The translations under genes and the position numbers were made by a program. The notes beneath the pieces were generated by a model. It did not search any database. It was not told where the DNA came from and worked only from the letters and a program-made list of their open reading frames with translations. Positions 54,670 through 63,861 of a DNA stretch of 64,000 nt are shown here, piece by piece. The stretch comes from Orbus sasakiae (lineage in GTDB: Bacteria; Pseudomonadota; Gammaproteobacteria; Enterobacterales; Orbaceae), in the NCBI RefSeq assembly GCF_039542345.1, contig NZ_BAABHY010000005.1:284280-348279 (forward strand). Direction: 5' to 3'. Numbering within the stretch: position 1 is the first letter of the stretch; each line of letters starts with the position of its first letter.

Positions 54670-55104
54670 TTAGACTTGCAACCAAAAAGTCACAGGGCCA
54701 TCATTTGTTAATGAAATTTGCATATCTGCTGCAAAAATTCCCGTTTGAGTCTTAATTTGAGCCTGACATTGCGCGACAAAATATTGATACAGGCGGTTAG
54801 CGTCATCAGGTAGGGCGCCTTTTGTAAAGCTGGGTCTCATGCCTTTTTGTGTATCGGCAGCTAAGGTAAATTGTGATACGACTAACACACTGCCGCCTGC
54901 TTGCTGAACATTTAAGTTCATTTTCCCATCTGCATCACTAAAAATACGGTAACCTAAGACCCGTTCACAAAGACGATTGGCTTTTTGTTCATTGTCATCT
55001 TTTTCAACGCCCAGTAGTACCAGTAAGCCATGGCCAATTTGACCCACTATTTTTTCATCAACACTGACACTTGCGTGAGTGACTCTTTGAATTAAGGCGA
55101 TCAT
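54670..55104 (-). CDS. dtd: D-aminoacyl-tRNA deacylase
   Basis: A 144-residue dimeric editing enzyme removing D-amino acids (and glycine from tRNA-Ala). MIALIQRVTHASVSVD, the active-site SQFTLAADTQKGMRPSF and the cross-subunit NDGPVTFWL (Gly-cisPro GP) are intact. Its ATG overlaps the yihY stop by four bases (ATGA), so yihY-dtd is a coupled pair as in E. coli. Confidence 0.95.
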   Translation of the reverse strand: MIALIQRVTHASVSVDEKIVGQIGHGLLVLLGVEKDDNEQKANRLCERVLGYRIFSDADGKMNLNVQQAGGSVLVVSQFTLAADTQKGMRPSFTKGALPDDANRLYQYFVAQCQAQIKTQTGIFAADMQISLTNDGPVTFWLQV

Positions 55105-55967
55105 AGGCTATGTTCACCCTCTAACGATTTAGCAGGTTTCTTTTGACGATTATAATCAGCGAGTGATGCCGATACTTCAGCACCAAATAAAATAATGCAC
55201 CATGAAAAATAGATCCAAACTAACAATAGGGGAATGGATGATAAGACACCATAAATCAATTGATAGGTTGGGAAAGAGGTGACATAAATGGTAAACGCTT
55301 TTTTACCTAATTCAAACAGTATTGCGGCAATAATAGCGCCGACAATCGATTCTTTAACGGGGACAGGCTCTGTTGGCACGATGCAATATAGCAGCCAAAA
55401 TCCAAATACAGAAATCACAAAGGGTAAAAAGCTTAATAATAAATGGCTTGCTGTGGTATCCGATAGCCATTTGGCTGAAAAAATATATGAGCTAATTGCA
55501 ATACTGACCCCAACTAAAATAGGGCCTAACGTTAATACGGTCCAATACATGGTCAGTTTGTAAGTGAACGAACGCTTACGTTTTGTCTGCCAGATAAAAT
55601 TTAAGGCACTATCAATTGAGCTAATTAACATTAGTGAGGTTACGACCAAACCGATAATACCAAAAATCGTCATACGGTTAGTATTCGCAATGAACTGATC
55701 TAAATATTGTTGGATGGTGTCGCTGGCAGCGGGGGCAAGATTTTCGTAAACCAATGTGCGAAAAGCTTGGCTAGCTTCATCAAAAATGGGGAACGCTGAT
55801 AGTAGCGAAAAGATCACGGTAATTAAAGGAACTAATGCTAATATTGACGTATAAGCAAGGCTTGCCGCAGAGGTGGTCAGCCGGTCATTATTAATATGCT
55901 GCCATAAAATAACCAAAAAATGTTTAGTGCCCTTTTTTGTCTGCGTCAATTGACCTTTTAGTTTCAT
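55101..55967 (-). CDS. yihY: YihY/BrkB-family inner-membrane protein
   Basis: A 288-residue integral membrane protein with about six helices. The family core is TTSAASLAYTSILALVPLITVIFSLLSAFPIF (split), PTEPVPVKESIVGAIIAAILFELGKKAFTIYV and YGVLSSIPLLLVWIYFSWCIILFGAEVSASL. Once called RNase BN, the family is not a nuclease and its function is unclear. It is followed by overlapping dtd. Confidence 0.92.
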   Translation of the reverse strand: MKLKGQLTQTKKGTKHFLVILWQHINNDRLTTSAASLAYTSILALVPLITVIFSLLSAFPIFDEASQAFRTLVYENLAPAASDTIQQYLDQFIANTNRMTIFGIIGLVVTSLMLISSIDSALNFIWQTKRKRSFTYKLTMYWTVLTLGPILVGVSIAISSYIFSAKWLSDTTASHLLLSFLPFVISVFGFWLLYCIVPTEPVPVKESIVGAIIAAILFELGKKAFTIYVTSFPTYQLIYGVLSSIPLLLVWIYFSWCIILFGAEVSASLADYNRQKKPAKSLEGEHSL

Positions 55968-55987
55968 AAATACGACCTATTGGAAAA

Positions 55988-56650
55988 CTATTTAGTTGTT
56001 GTGATGCAGCTGGTTATACCATTATTTTTTAATGTTGCAATTGCCTTTTCTGCTTCGGCTTTTGATTTATATGGCCCCACCAGTACGCGATAAAACTTTT
56101 CATTTTTAACAAAGCTCGTTACCCCTAGCATAGCCAGTTTTGCCTTCAGGGCATCAGCATTACTTTTATCTTTAAATGCACCACATTGTAATGACCAGCT
56201 ACCCGTTTGTGTATTGGTTGTCGTTTGGGTCGTTGATTGATCGGCTTTAACCGGCTGAGGTTGTATTACTGTTGGATTCGTTGTTGCATTACTTGCTGAT
56301 GGATTTGATGACGCTTTATCACTAGCAAAGCTATCAAGAATTTGTTGACGTTCTTTATCTTTTTCAGCGGGTTTAATTTGTGATGGTGTGGTCTGCGTAC
56401 CATCAGGATTCTCGAGCTCTTTAAGGTACGTGAATCGTTCTTCCGGCTTATCAGGCAGTGTTGCTTGTGGTCTTTCAGTGATATTTTGGGGTGGTGTAAC
56501 CGGTTTATTGGTTTTATTTTTTGAAACAAAGTAGAGAATTGCAATAAATAAAATGACTAAAATAATGGCAATAACCATCATTAAATTTGGAATAATACGT
56601 GAACTGTTTTTTGCTTTTGTTTTCTTTTTGACATAATCACGTTGTGCCAC
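55988..56650 (-). CDS. ftsN: Cell division protein FtsN (short form)
   Basis: A 220-residue bitopic division protein that triggers septal wall synthesis by FtsWI. MAQRDYVKKK is the conserved cytoplasmic tail, followed by one membrane helix (about 20-43). The essential periplasmic helix motif KPEERFTYLKELE (68-80) aligns with E. coli KPEERWRYIKELE. A low-complexity linker precedes a C-terminal SPOR domain (about 147-220, WSLQCGAFKDKSNADALKAKL) that binds denuded septal peptidoglycan. About 100 residues shorter than E. coli FtsN (319), mainly through a shorter linker. Confidence 0.93.
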   Translation of the reverse strand: MAQRDYVKKKTKAKNSSRIIPNLMMVIAIILVILFIAILYFVSKNKTNKPVTPPQNITERPQATLPDKPEERFTYLKELENPDGTQTTPSQIKPAEKDKERQQILDSFASDKASSNPSASNATTNPTVIQPQPVKADQSTTQTTTNTQTGSWSLQCGAFKDKSNADALKAKLAMLGVTSFVKNEKFYRVLVGPYKSKAEAEKAIATLKNNGITSCITTTK

Positions 56651-56676
56651 AGTATGCTCTCTTTAAATTTTTATCC

Positions 56677-56707
56677 AACCAGTCGTTATAGTATACAAAT
56701 AAAAAAA
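56677..56707 (-). promoter_or_regulatory. Short relative of the shared promoter element, ftsN copy
   Basis: On the minus strand a T-run is followed by GTATACTATAACGACTGGTT, fitting ACTATAAYGANNGGTT with the glnA and rnpB copies, 27 bases before the ftsN start. TATACT and TATAAC both resemble -10 hexamers. The T-run belongs to the rpsT terminator. Confidence 0.4.
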
Positions 56708-56726
56708 GTGGCTTTCACCACTTTTT
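56703..56726 (-). terminator. Terminator of rpsT
   Basis: AAAAAGTGG-TGAAAG-CCACTTTTTTT on the minus strand; a short GC stem extended by A-T pairs and followed by T. Confidence 0.8.
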
Positions 56727-56791
56727 ATTAAATTGAAACAAAAGTTAAATGCACCGTGTGTTAGCATGCGTTTATTTTTGAGTCAGCAAAA

Positions 56792-57055
56792 TTATGCAAT
56801 TGCATTAATTTGCTTAATTAAGTTCGCTTTATGGCGTGCTGCTTTATTTTTGTGGATTAATCCACGAGCCGCTTGACGATCAACAACTTCTTGCATATCT
56901 TTATATGCAACTTGTGCTGATTCTTTGTCACCAGCTGCGATAGCTGCGTATACTTTCTTGATGTAAGTACGCGTCATAGAACGACGGCTAGCGTTGTGTT
57001 TACGGCGTTTTTCAGATTGAACTGCACGCTTCTTAGCTGATTTGATATTAGCCAA
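56792..57055 (-). CDS. rpsT: 30S ribosomal protein S20
   Basis: An 87-residue ribosomal protein, the same length as in E. coli: (M)ANIKSAKKRAVQSEKRRKHN and GLIHKNKAARHKANL. The start codon is TTG at 57055, six bases after GGGAG. A TTG two codons earlier (57061) touches the GGGAG and cannot be used with it. E. coli rpsT also starts with UUG, where it helps S20 repress its own synthesis. Confidence 0.95.
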   Translation of the reverse strand: MANIKSAKKRAVQSEKRRKHNASRRSMTRTYIKKVYAAIAAGDKESAQVAYKDMQEVVDRQAARGLIHKNKAARHKANLIKQINAIA

Positions 57056-57242
57056 GGTCAACTCCCAAATTAGATGAACTAATAAATATAATTATCATTA
57101 AGGCGGCAAAATATGCCTTATTTCCTTTGTTTTGTCAATAAGTAATTTTGATTAAATCATTTTTTTAATTGATCAGCCTTAAATTTTTTGTGATAAAATA
57201 CTCTACAATTTTTTGAATTATATTTTAGAAAGAGGAAATTTC

Positions 57243-58403
57243 ATGGCTATTATTAAAATGCAAGATCTAGACCTTAAAGGCAAACGTGTTTTTATTCGTT
57301 CAGATCTTAATGTCCCTGTTAAAAATGGTAAAGTGACATCAGATGCCCGTATCCGTGCATCATTACCAACGATTGAACTTGCTATTAAACAAGGTGCGAA
57401 AGTGATGGTCACATCACATATCGGTCGTCCTACTGAAGGTGAATATAATCCAGAATATTCGTTACAACCTGTGGTTGATTACCTAAAAGCACATGTTAGC
57501 TTCCCTGTTCGCTTAGTGCAAGATTACCTTGATGGTGTTGATGTAAAAGAAGGTGAATTAGTTGTTTTAGAAAACGTTCGTTTTAATAAAGGCGAAGGTA
57601 AAGATGACGAAGCGCTATCAAAAAAATATGCTGCATTATGTGATATCTATGTAATGGACGCATTTGGTACAGCGCACCGTGCACAAGCATCTACTCATGG
57701 CGCTGGTAAATTTGCACCTATCGCCTGTGCAGGCCCATTACTTGCTGCTGAATTAGATGCATTAGGTAAAGCACTTGATAATCCAGCTCGTCCGATGGTT
57801 GCCATTGTTGCGGGTTCAAAAGTGTCTACTAAATTAACAGTACTTGATTCATTATCAAAAATTGCTGACCAAATCATCGTTGGTGGCGGTATTGCTAATA
57901 CCTTTATTGCAGCTGAAGGCTATAACGTAGGTAAATCACTTTACGAAGCGGACTTAATTCCTGAAGCAAAAAAATTAATGCAAAATTGTGATATTCCTGT
58001 CCCAACGGATGTGCGTGTTGCTACTGAGTTTAGTGAAACAGCAACAGCAACATTAAAATCAGTGAAAGATGTGACAGAAAATGAACAAATTTTAGATATC
58101 GGTGATGATTCAGCAGAAGAATTAGCGAAAATTATCAAAAATGCAAAAACCATTCTTTGGAACGGCCCTGTCGGCGTATTTGAATTTCCTAATTTCCGTC
58201 GTGGTACTGAAATTGTGGCTAAAGCAATTGCAGATAGCGCGGGTTTTTCAATTGCAGGTGGCGGTGATACATTAGCGGCTATCGACCTATTTGGCATTGA
58301 AGATAAAATTTCTTATATTTCAACTGGTGGTGGTGCTTTCTTGGAATTTGTTGAAGGAAAAACACTTCCTGCTGTTGCAATGCTAGAAGCCAGAGGCAAA
58401 TAA
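57243..58403 (+). CDS. pgk: Phosphoglycerate kinase
   Basis: A 386-residue glycolytic kinase forming ATP from 1,3-bisphosphoglycerate. VFIRSDLNVPVKNGKVTSDARI, VMVTSHIGRPTEGEYNPEYSL (split) and the nucleotide-binding GPVGVFEFPNFRRGTE and SIAGGGDTLAAID are typical. The ATG at 57243 (MAIIKMQDLDLKGKRV) follows GAGGAAA; the open frame ten codons upstream is not homologous. Pairs with fbaA 89 nt downstream. Confidence 0.96.
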   Translation: MAIIKMQDLDLKGKRVFIRSDLNVPVKNGKVTSDARIRASLPTIELAIKQGAKVMVTSHIGRPTEGEYNPEYSLQPVVDYLKAHVSFPVRLVQDYLDGVDVKEGELVVLENVRFNKGEGKDDEALSKKYAALCDIYVMDAFGTAHRAQASTHGAGKFAPIACAGPLLAAELDALGKALDNPARPMVAIVAGSKVSTKLTVLDSLSKIADQIIVGGGIANTFIAAEGYNVGKSLYEADLIPEAKKLMQNCDIPVPTDVRVATEFSETATATLKSVKDVTENEQILDIGDDSAEELAKIIKNAKTILWNGPVGVFEFPNFRRGTEIVAKAIADSAGFSIAGGGDTLAAIDLFGIEDKISYISTGGGAFLEFVEGKTLPAVAMLEARGK

Positions 58404-58426
58404 TTGTATAATTAAGCGGCTCTATC

Positions 58427-58455
58427 AAGGATGAGGCATAATCTCATCCTTTTCT
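58427..58455 (+). terminator. Intergenic hairpin between pgk and fbaA
   Basis: AAGGATGAG-GCATAAT-CTCATCCTT followed by T-rich sequence. It may attenuate read-through into fbaA or process the joint transcript. Confidence 0.8.
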
Positions 58456-58492
58456 TTTTTTTATATTTTATAAAAATCTATAGGTAAAAATA

Positions 58493-59572
58493 ATGACTAC
58501 TAAGATTTCAGATGTAATTAAACCTGGTGTTGTCACTGGGGACGATGTTCAAAAAGTATTTCAGATTGCACGTGAAAATAATTTTGCACTGCCTGCCGTT
58601 AACTGTGTTAATACCGACACAATTAATGCTGTAATTGAAACTGCTGCTAAAGTTCGTTCTCCGGTTGTTGTGCAGTTCTCTAATGGTGGCGCACAATTTA
58701 TCGCAGGTAAAGGTCTAAAATTAGAAGGTCAAGGTAGCGCTATTCTTGGTGCGGTATCTGGTGCCAAACACGTTCATTTAGTAGCAGAAAAATACGGTGT
58801 TCCAGTGCTTGTACATACCGATCACTGTGCTAAAAACCTTCTTCCTTGGGTAGACGGTCTATTAGATGCTGGTGAAGCGCATTTTGCACGTACAGGTAAA
58901 CCACTGTTTTCATCACATATGATCGACTTATCTGAAGAAAGCTTAAAAGATAACATCGATTTATGTTGTCAGTACCTTGCGCGAATGAAATCATTAGGCA
59001 TGACATTAGAACTTGAATTAGGTTGTACTGGTGGTGAAGAAGATGGTGTTGATAACAGCCATATGGATAGTTCAGCACTTTATACTCAACCTGAAGATGT
59101 TGCGTACGCTTATGAGCGTTTAAGTGCTATCAGCCCACGTTTCACCATTGCTGCTGCATTTGGTAACGTACACGGTGTTTATAAACCAGGTAATGTTAAA
59201 TTAACGCCGAAAATTTTAGATAATTCACAACAATATGTGTCTAAAAAATTCAGCTTACCACCTAAATCATTAAACTTCGTATTCCACGGCGGTTCGGGTT
59301 CAACGCCTGAAGAAATCGCAGAAGCCGTTGGTTACGGTGTCGTTAAAATGAATATCGATACTGATACCCAATGGGCAAACTGGGAAGGTATTTTAAATTA
59401 CTACAAAAAGAACGAAGCTTACCTTCAAGGCCAATTAGGTAACCCTGAAGGTGCTGATGCACCAAACAAAAAATACTATGATCCACGCGTATGGTTACGT
59501 AAAGGTGAAGAGTCATTAATCGCGCGTTTAGAGTTAGCATTCAAAGAGCTTAATGCCATTGATGTATTATAA
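58493..59572 (+). CDS. fbaA: Fructose-bisphosphate aldolase class II
   Basis: A 359-residue zinc-dependent aldolase of glycolysis and gluconeogenesis. The metal and active-site region VHTDHCAKNLLPWVDGLLDAGE (split), the acidic ELELGCTGGEEDGVDNS, the second ligand region AAFGNVHGVYKPGNVKL and phosphate-binding FHGGSGSTPEEI are all intact. Same length as E. coli FbaA. Confidence 0.96.
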   Translation: MTTKISDVIKPGVVTGDDVQKVFQIARENNFALPAVNCVNTDTINAVIETAAKVRSPVVVQFSNGGAQFIAGKGLKLEGQGSAILGAVSGAKHVHLVAEKYGVPVLVHTDHCAKNLLPWVDGLLDAGEAHFARTGKPLFSSHMIDLSEESLKDNIDLCCQYLARMKSLGMTLELELGCTGGEEDGVDNSHMDSSALYTQPEDVAYAYERLSAISPRFTIAAAFGNVHGVYKPGNVKLTPKILDNSQQYVSKKFSLPPKSLNFVFHGGSGSTPEEIAEAVGYGVVKMNIDTDTQWANWEGILNYYKKNEAYLQGQLGNPEGADAPNKKYYDPRVWLRKGEESLIARLELAFKELNAIDVL

Positions 59573-59595
59573 TCGCTAGATACAGTTATGTGTTT

Positions 59596-59625
59596 AACCC
59601 GCTACCTTTGTTAGCGGGTTTTTTA
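59596..59625. terminator. Terminator of pgk-fbaA
   Basis: AACCCGCTA (59596-59604) and TAGCGGGTT (59612-59620) form a 9-bp stem followed by TTTTT on the plus strand. It also lies at the end of priA. Confidence 0.9.
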
Positions 59626-59669
59626 TGCGAAGTGAACGCTGATAAACCCAATCAGTATGGCATAAAAAG

Positions 59670-61871
59670 CTACCAACCCTCAATCGGATCAACATCAATA
59701 CTCCAGCGTAAATTTTTTGATTCTGGCCACTGTTCTATCTGCAATACTAATTGACTGAGCATATGTTGTAATTGCGCACGGTGATGATGCTGTAGCAGCA
59801 ATTGCCAACGATGATACCCAGCTCGTTTTGGCTGATTTGCTTGTGCTGGGCCAAGTATCCACAATGAAGCGTCATTAAACTGGTTACGTAGCCAATCATG
59901 AATTTTTTGTAAAAATTGGGGGGCTGATTGATTATTGCGGTCAGCAGCATGAATCAATGCTTGGTAGCTAAACGGCGGTAATTGTGTGATTTGTCTTTCT
60001 TGCAATGCTTGCTGAGCAAACGCTTGATAACCTTTATGTAACAACAGATTTAATAGTGGGTGATCGGGATGATATGTTTGTAAAATGACTTCACCTGCTT
60101 TCGCTTCACGCCCTGCGCGGCCAGAAACTTGCGTATAAATTTGCGCAAAACGCTCGGTTGCACGAAAGTCACTTGAAAAGAGTGCACCATCAACATCAAT
60201 AATGCCAACTAAGGTAACATCGGCGAAATGGTGACCTTTAGCTAAAATTTGTGTCCCAACTAAAATGTGTTTACCACCTTGATTAATAGTATGTAAATAC
60301 TGATCTAATGCCCCTTTTTTAGCTGTCGAATCACGATCAATCCGGCTCACTGGAATATCTGGGAATAACACGTTTAGCTGTTTTTCAAGTTGCTCTGTAC
60401 CAAAGCCGATAGGGACTAAATGGGTTGAGCCACATTTTGGGCATTGATTTGGTATATTGCGATGACTATCACAGTGGTGACAAATTAATTTATGCTGATT
60501 TTGATGATAAGTGTAAGGTTTATCACAACGTGGGCATTCGGCGATCCAACCACAGTCATGGCAAATTAACAGCGGTGAAAAACCGCGTCGATTTAAAAAC
60601 AGCATCACTTGATTATTGTTAGCAAGGTGTTTTTTTATTTGCTCAATCAGTGGTTGTGATAAGCCCGCCGACAGGACTAAACCTTTAATATCTAAAATCG
60701 TCTGCTTAGCTAGCTTCGCGTTACCGGCTCGCTGAGTTAACAATACATGTTCAAAACGGTTTGCTTTAGCATTATTGAGGGTTTCCAATGATGGCGTTGC
60801 CGATCCTAATATAATTGGGATATTTTCGATTTTAGCCCGTACAATGGCTAAATCACGGGCATGATAACGCCAACCTTCTTGTTGCTTATAAGATGAGTCA
60901 TGTTCTTCATCAACAATAATGATGCCAAGATCTTTAAACGGTGTGAACAAGGCAGAGCGAGTACCGATGACAATGGCACTTTCACCACTTTGGCACTGTA
61001 ACCAAGCCGATAAACGCGCTTTATCACTCATTGCAGAATGTAAAATCACTGTCGGGACATTAAACCGTTCTTGGAAGCGCTTAATGGTTTGTGGGGTAAG
61101 TCCAATTTCTGGCACTAAAACCAGCGCTTGTTTACCTTGTGATATCACTGATTGAATCACATTTAAATACACTTCCGTTTTACCTGAACCGGTAATGCCT
61201 TCAAGCAAACACGCAGAAAATTGACCTAACTGTTGCTCAATTTGTGTAATAGCAAGTGATTGCTGTTGATTAAGTTCAAATGGACTTTGTTGACACGTTA
61301 GTGCCTTTTGCCAATCTTTTATTTGTGTGGTTAATGCAACTTTTTCAATTAAGCCTTTATCTGATAACGCTTTAAAAATTGTTGCAGAAAATGAGTCACT
61401 ATCAACCATTTGCCCTGCTTGCATTAAATGAAGCAATGCTTGTTGCTTCACTGAGCGGGACAGGTTTGTACCGTCACAGATTTTACCTTGTTCGGTGAGC
61501 TGCCATACTAACGTTTCATCCATTGATGCACTGCGGCCTTGGCGCAACAAAATGGGTAAGGCATGAAATAAGACTTCACCCACTGGGTAGTGATAGTAAT
61601 CGGCAGCCCAGTGCAATAAATACCATAACTTATCTGAAAATAATGACTGGTGATCAAGCAGTGAATGAATTTTTTTTAATTTGGTGATGTCAAACTCACT
61701 GTGCTCTGTCAATTCACACACAATACCAATTGCTTGCCTTGCACCAAATGGTACTTTAACGCGTTGCCCAATTACCATCGACTGTGCCAGATTATCTGGC
61801 ACAAGATAGTCAAACACTTGGTGTAATCGAATGGGTAACGCGACTTTCGCAATTTGCATTGTAGTGGTCAT
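59670..61871 (-). CDS. priA: Primosomal replication restart helicase PriA
   Basis: A 733-residue helicase (E. coli 732) that reloads the replisome at stalled forks. An N-terminal 3' DNA-binding domain precedes the helicase: Walker A EGITGSGKT, DEEH box IIVDEEHDSSYKQQ and motif GSATPSLET. Eight cysteines in two zinc sites lie in CHDCGWIAECPRC and CHHCDSHRNIPNQCPKC, and motif VI is QVSGRAGREAKAG. The start (Met1 or Met5) is not fixed by a ribosome site. Confidence 0.95.
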   Translation of the reverse strand: MTTTMQIAKVALPIRLHQVFDYLVPDNLAQSMVIGQRVKVPFGARQAIGIVCELTEHSEFDITKLKKIHSLLDHQSLFSDKLWYLLHWAADYYHYPVGEVLFHALPILLRQGRSASMDETLVWQLTEQGKICDGTNLSRSVKQQALLHLMQAGQMVDSDSFSATIFKALSDKGLIEKVALTTQIKDWQKALTCQQSPFELNQQQSLAITQIEQQLGQFSACLLEGITGSGKTEVYLNVIQSVISQGKQALVLVPEIGLTPQTIKRFQERFNVPTVILHSAMSDKARLSAWLQCQSGESAIVIGTRSALFTPFKDLGIIIVDEEHDSSYKQQEGWRYHARDLAIVRAKIENIPIILGSATPSLETLNNAKANRFEHVLLTQRAGNAKLAKQTILDIKGLVLSAGLSQPLIEQIKKHLANNNQVMLFLNRRGFSPLLICHDCGWIAECPRCDKPYTYHQNQHKLICHHCDSHRNIPNQCPKCGSTHLVPIGFGTEQLEKQLNVLFPDIPVSRIDRDSTAKKGALDQYLHTINQGGKHILVGTQILAKGHHFADVTLVGIIDVDGALFSSDFRATERFAQIYTQVSGRAGREAKAGEVILQTYHPDHPLLNLLLHKGYQAFAQQALQERQITQLPPFSYQALIHAADRNNQSAPQFLQKIHDWLRNQFNDASLWILGPAQANQPKRAGYHRWQLLLQHHHRAQLQHMLSQLVLQIEQWPESKNLRWSIDVDPIEGW

Positions 61872-61910
61872 GAATTTAACAGTAATAAAGACTATGGTAA
61901 CACATTTTAA

Positions 61911-62366
61911 CTAGTTCAAGCTTTTACCAGTAATCAGTATACTGATTGCTCTGGCAACAAAACCAAATAAAATACCAATAACCACCGCTTGACAGATTAA
62001 CATCCAGTTACCATTTTGTATTACCAATAGTGATAAAGTAATGAGTGAGCAAGCAAAATATTTTAAATATTGTGTTTGGGTAATTAAAAATAATAAAAAG
62101 ACAACTACCGCAACAATCACTTCAAAGCGGTAAGGGAAATTTGGGATATAAGGCCAAACCTGTAAATAAATGACGCCAAACAAAATTCCTAATAACGCAG
62201 TAAAGAGGGTGGTGACCAGTCCCATTAAATTTGATTGTGGGGCCGCAAAAAACAGTGCACTGCTCAGTAAGCAGTACCAAAATGGTAGCCTGAGGTAGGC
62301 ACTTAACCACACTAATGCCGCGGCTAATAGGGCAGTAATCAATGATGCGAAAACGGTTTTACTCAT
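61911..62366 (-). CDS. DUF1097-family membrane protein
   Basis: A 151-residue protein with about five hydrophobic helices. The segment LRLPFWYCLLSSALFFAAPQSNLMGL resembles LSWAGFLGCTAYFACPQGGLKGL of E. coli YcdZ, and the C-terminal LVIQNGNWMLICQAVVIGILFGFVA matches the family pattern. No function is known. AAGGAT precedes the ATG. Confidence 0.75.
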   Translation of the reverse strand: MSKTVFASLITALLAAALVWLSAYLRLPFWYCLLSSALFFAAPQSNLMGLVTTLFTALLGILFGVIYLQVWPYIPNFPYRFEVIVAVVVFLLFLITQTQYLKYFACSLITLSLLVIQNGNWMLICQAVVIGILFGFVARAISILITGKSLN

Positions 62367-62413
62367 TATATTTTATCCTTCCATTCATGTCGGCTTATAT
62401 TTGCCCTTAATGA

Positions 62414-63268
62414 TTATTGTGCAAACGTGTCACAACGGCTGATTGTGCCGTTATTAAAACCACGCTTAAACCATTCTAAACGTTGTTTTGACGAACCATG
62501 AGTAAAACTATCAGGTACAACATAACCTTGCCCCTGTTTTTGTAAACGGTCATCGCCAATGGCTTCGGCAGTATTGAGGGCGGTTTCCAGATCACCAACT
62601 TCTAAAATGTGTTCACGTTCCATGGCATTACCCCACATCCCAGCATAACAATCGGCTTGTAGCTCAAGTTTAACTGAAACCTGATTCACCGCTGTTTTGG
62701 ATTGGCCTTGACGCAAGCGCTCAGCATAAGCAAATGTACCTAGCAGATTTTGTACATGATGACCGACCTCATGAGCAATCACATAGCCTTGTGCAAAATC
62801 GCCGCCGCCACCCATTTTTTGCTTCATCTCTTGATAAAATGACAGATCAAGGTATACCGTTTTATCCACACTGCAATAAAATGGCCCCATGATCGCTTGC
62901 CCTGTTCCACATGCAGTACGCGTTGAACCGGTATAAAGAACCAGTTTGGGTGCTTCATATTTTTTGCCAATTTGCTTAAATTCTTGTGACCAAAAGTCTT
63001 CAGTTGACGCAAGAATGACGGAAGTAAATTTAGCCGCTTGTTGCTCTTGCTCTGATGAAACTGGCACACTACTTTGTTGTGAGGTGGATGATGAAGATGT
63101 ATCGAGTAATCCTGTTAAATCAACGCCATAATAACCTGCAACCAGTACTACAATTAACAGCACTAAACCACTTTTTCCCCGGATTGGCACGCCACCAACA
63201 CTTCGTCTACTTGGTTCAGAGCGGCGATCTTCAACATTATCGCTTTCTCGTTTGTTTTGCCAACGCAT
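62414..63268 (-). CDS. ypfJ: YpfJ-family neutral zinc metallopeptidase
   Basis: A 284-residue predicted zinc metallopeptidase anchored by one N-terminal helix (about 34-51), with the bulk in the periplasm. The start MRWQNKRESDNVEDRR is typical. The zinc motif is VIAHEVGHHVQNLLG (HExxH), with the downstream ELQADCYAGMWG supplying the third ligand. SKQRLEWFKRGFNNG and C-terminal CDTF are conserved. The substrate is unknown. GAGGGAA precedes the ATG. Confidence 0.9.
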   Translation of the reverse strand: MRWQNKRESDNVEDRRSEPSRRSVGGVPIRGKSGLVLLIVVLVAGYYGVDLTGLLDTSSSSTSQQSSVPVSSEQEQQAAKFTSVILASTEDFWSQEFKQIGKKYEAPKLVLYTGSTRTACGTGQAIMGPFYCSVDKTVYLDLSFYQEMKQKMGGGGDFAQGYVIAHEVGHHVQNLLGTFAYAERLRQGQSKTAVNQVSVKLELQADCYAGMWGNAMEREHILEVGDLETALNTAEAIGDDRLQKQGQGYVVPDSFTHGSSKQRLEWFKRGFNNGTISRCDTFAQ

Positions 63269-63517
63269 ATTATTCCCTCATCTGTGTTCAATCGCGCTTA
63301 TTTTAGATGATTCGCCACAGTGATTCTACTTTAAGTTGGCAAAAGGGCTGATTTTTACTATTTGAGTATATAAATATGGTGATATGAATTATCAGCAGTC
63401 AATGATTTAAAGTGCGGTAATATACCGCATTATTGAGAAAAGCTACAATTAATGTCATTCATGAAAAAATGTATATAAAATTATTAATTAATATCTAAGT
63501 AACCCCCTTTAAAACCA

Positions 63518-63784
63518 TTAATTTCGAGCGTTATTATCCTCATCTTTTTGCTTGCTTTTTATAATATGGTTTTGATAATCACGTTTTGATTGAATGTAAT
63601 TAATTAAAACGACAAATAAAAACGTTAAAATAGCGGGAATCTTGAGATCTAATACTAAGAAACAAAATGCTGAAATTAAAATAGCAATAAATGAAATAAC
63701 CAACAGAAAAGGGCTGCGTTGAGATTCCTCGACTGAGTCTTGTTGTTCATTGTTTATATCATCATCGTTTGGCATTTGATTCAT
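63518..63784 (-). CDS. Small two-helix membrane protein, unknown
   Basis: An 88-residue protein with an acidic, Asn/Gln/Glu-rich N-terminus (about 1-22), two hydrophobic segments (about 26-44 and 47-62) and a Lys/Asp-rich C-terminus. I do not recognise it. The start at 63784 has only a weak GGA upstream; Met4 is an alternative. It is alone and divergent from the gene at 63862. Confidence 0.6.
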   Translation of the reverse strand: MNQMPNDDDINNEQQDSVEESQRSPFLLVISFIAILISAFCFLVLDLKIPAILTFLFVVLINYIQSKRDYQNHIIKSKQKDEDNNARN

Positions 63785-63861
63785 GTGTGATTTCCAATTT
63801 TAGTTCATTTCATAATATGCTAACATAAAGTCATTCCGCTTAACACTTTCGATAACAAAAT

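Noticed and set aside
56266..56544. 92-codon minus-strand frame inside ftsN
   Set aside because: It is the shifted frame of the low-complexity FtsN linker, with no homology or ribosome site; the FtsN frame has the family motifs.
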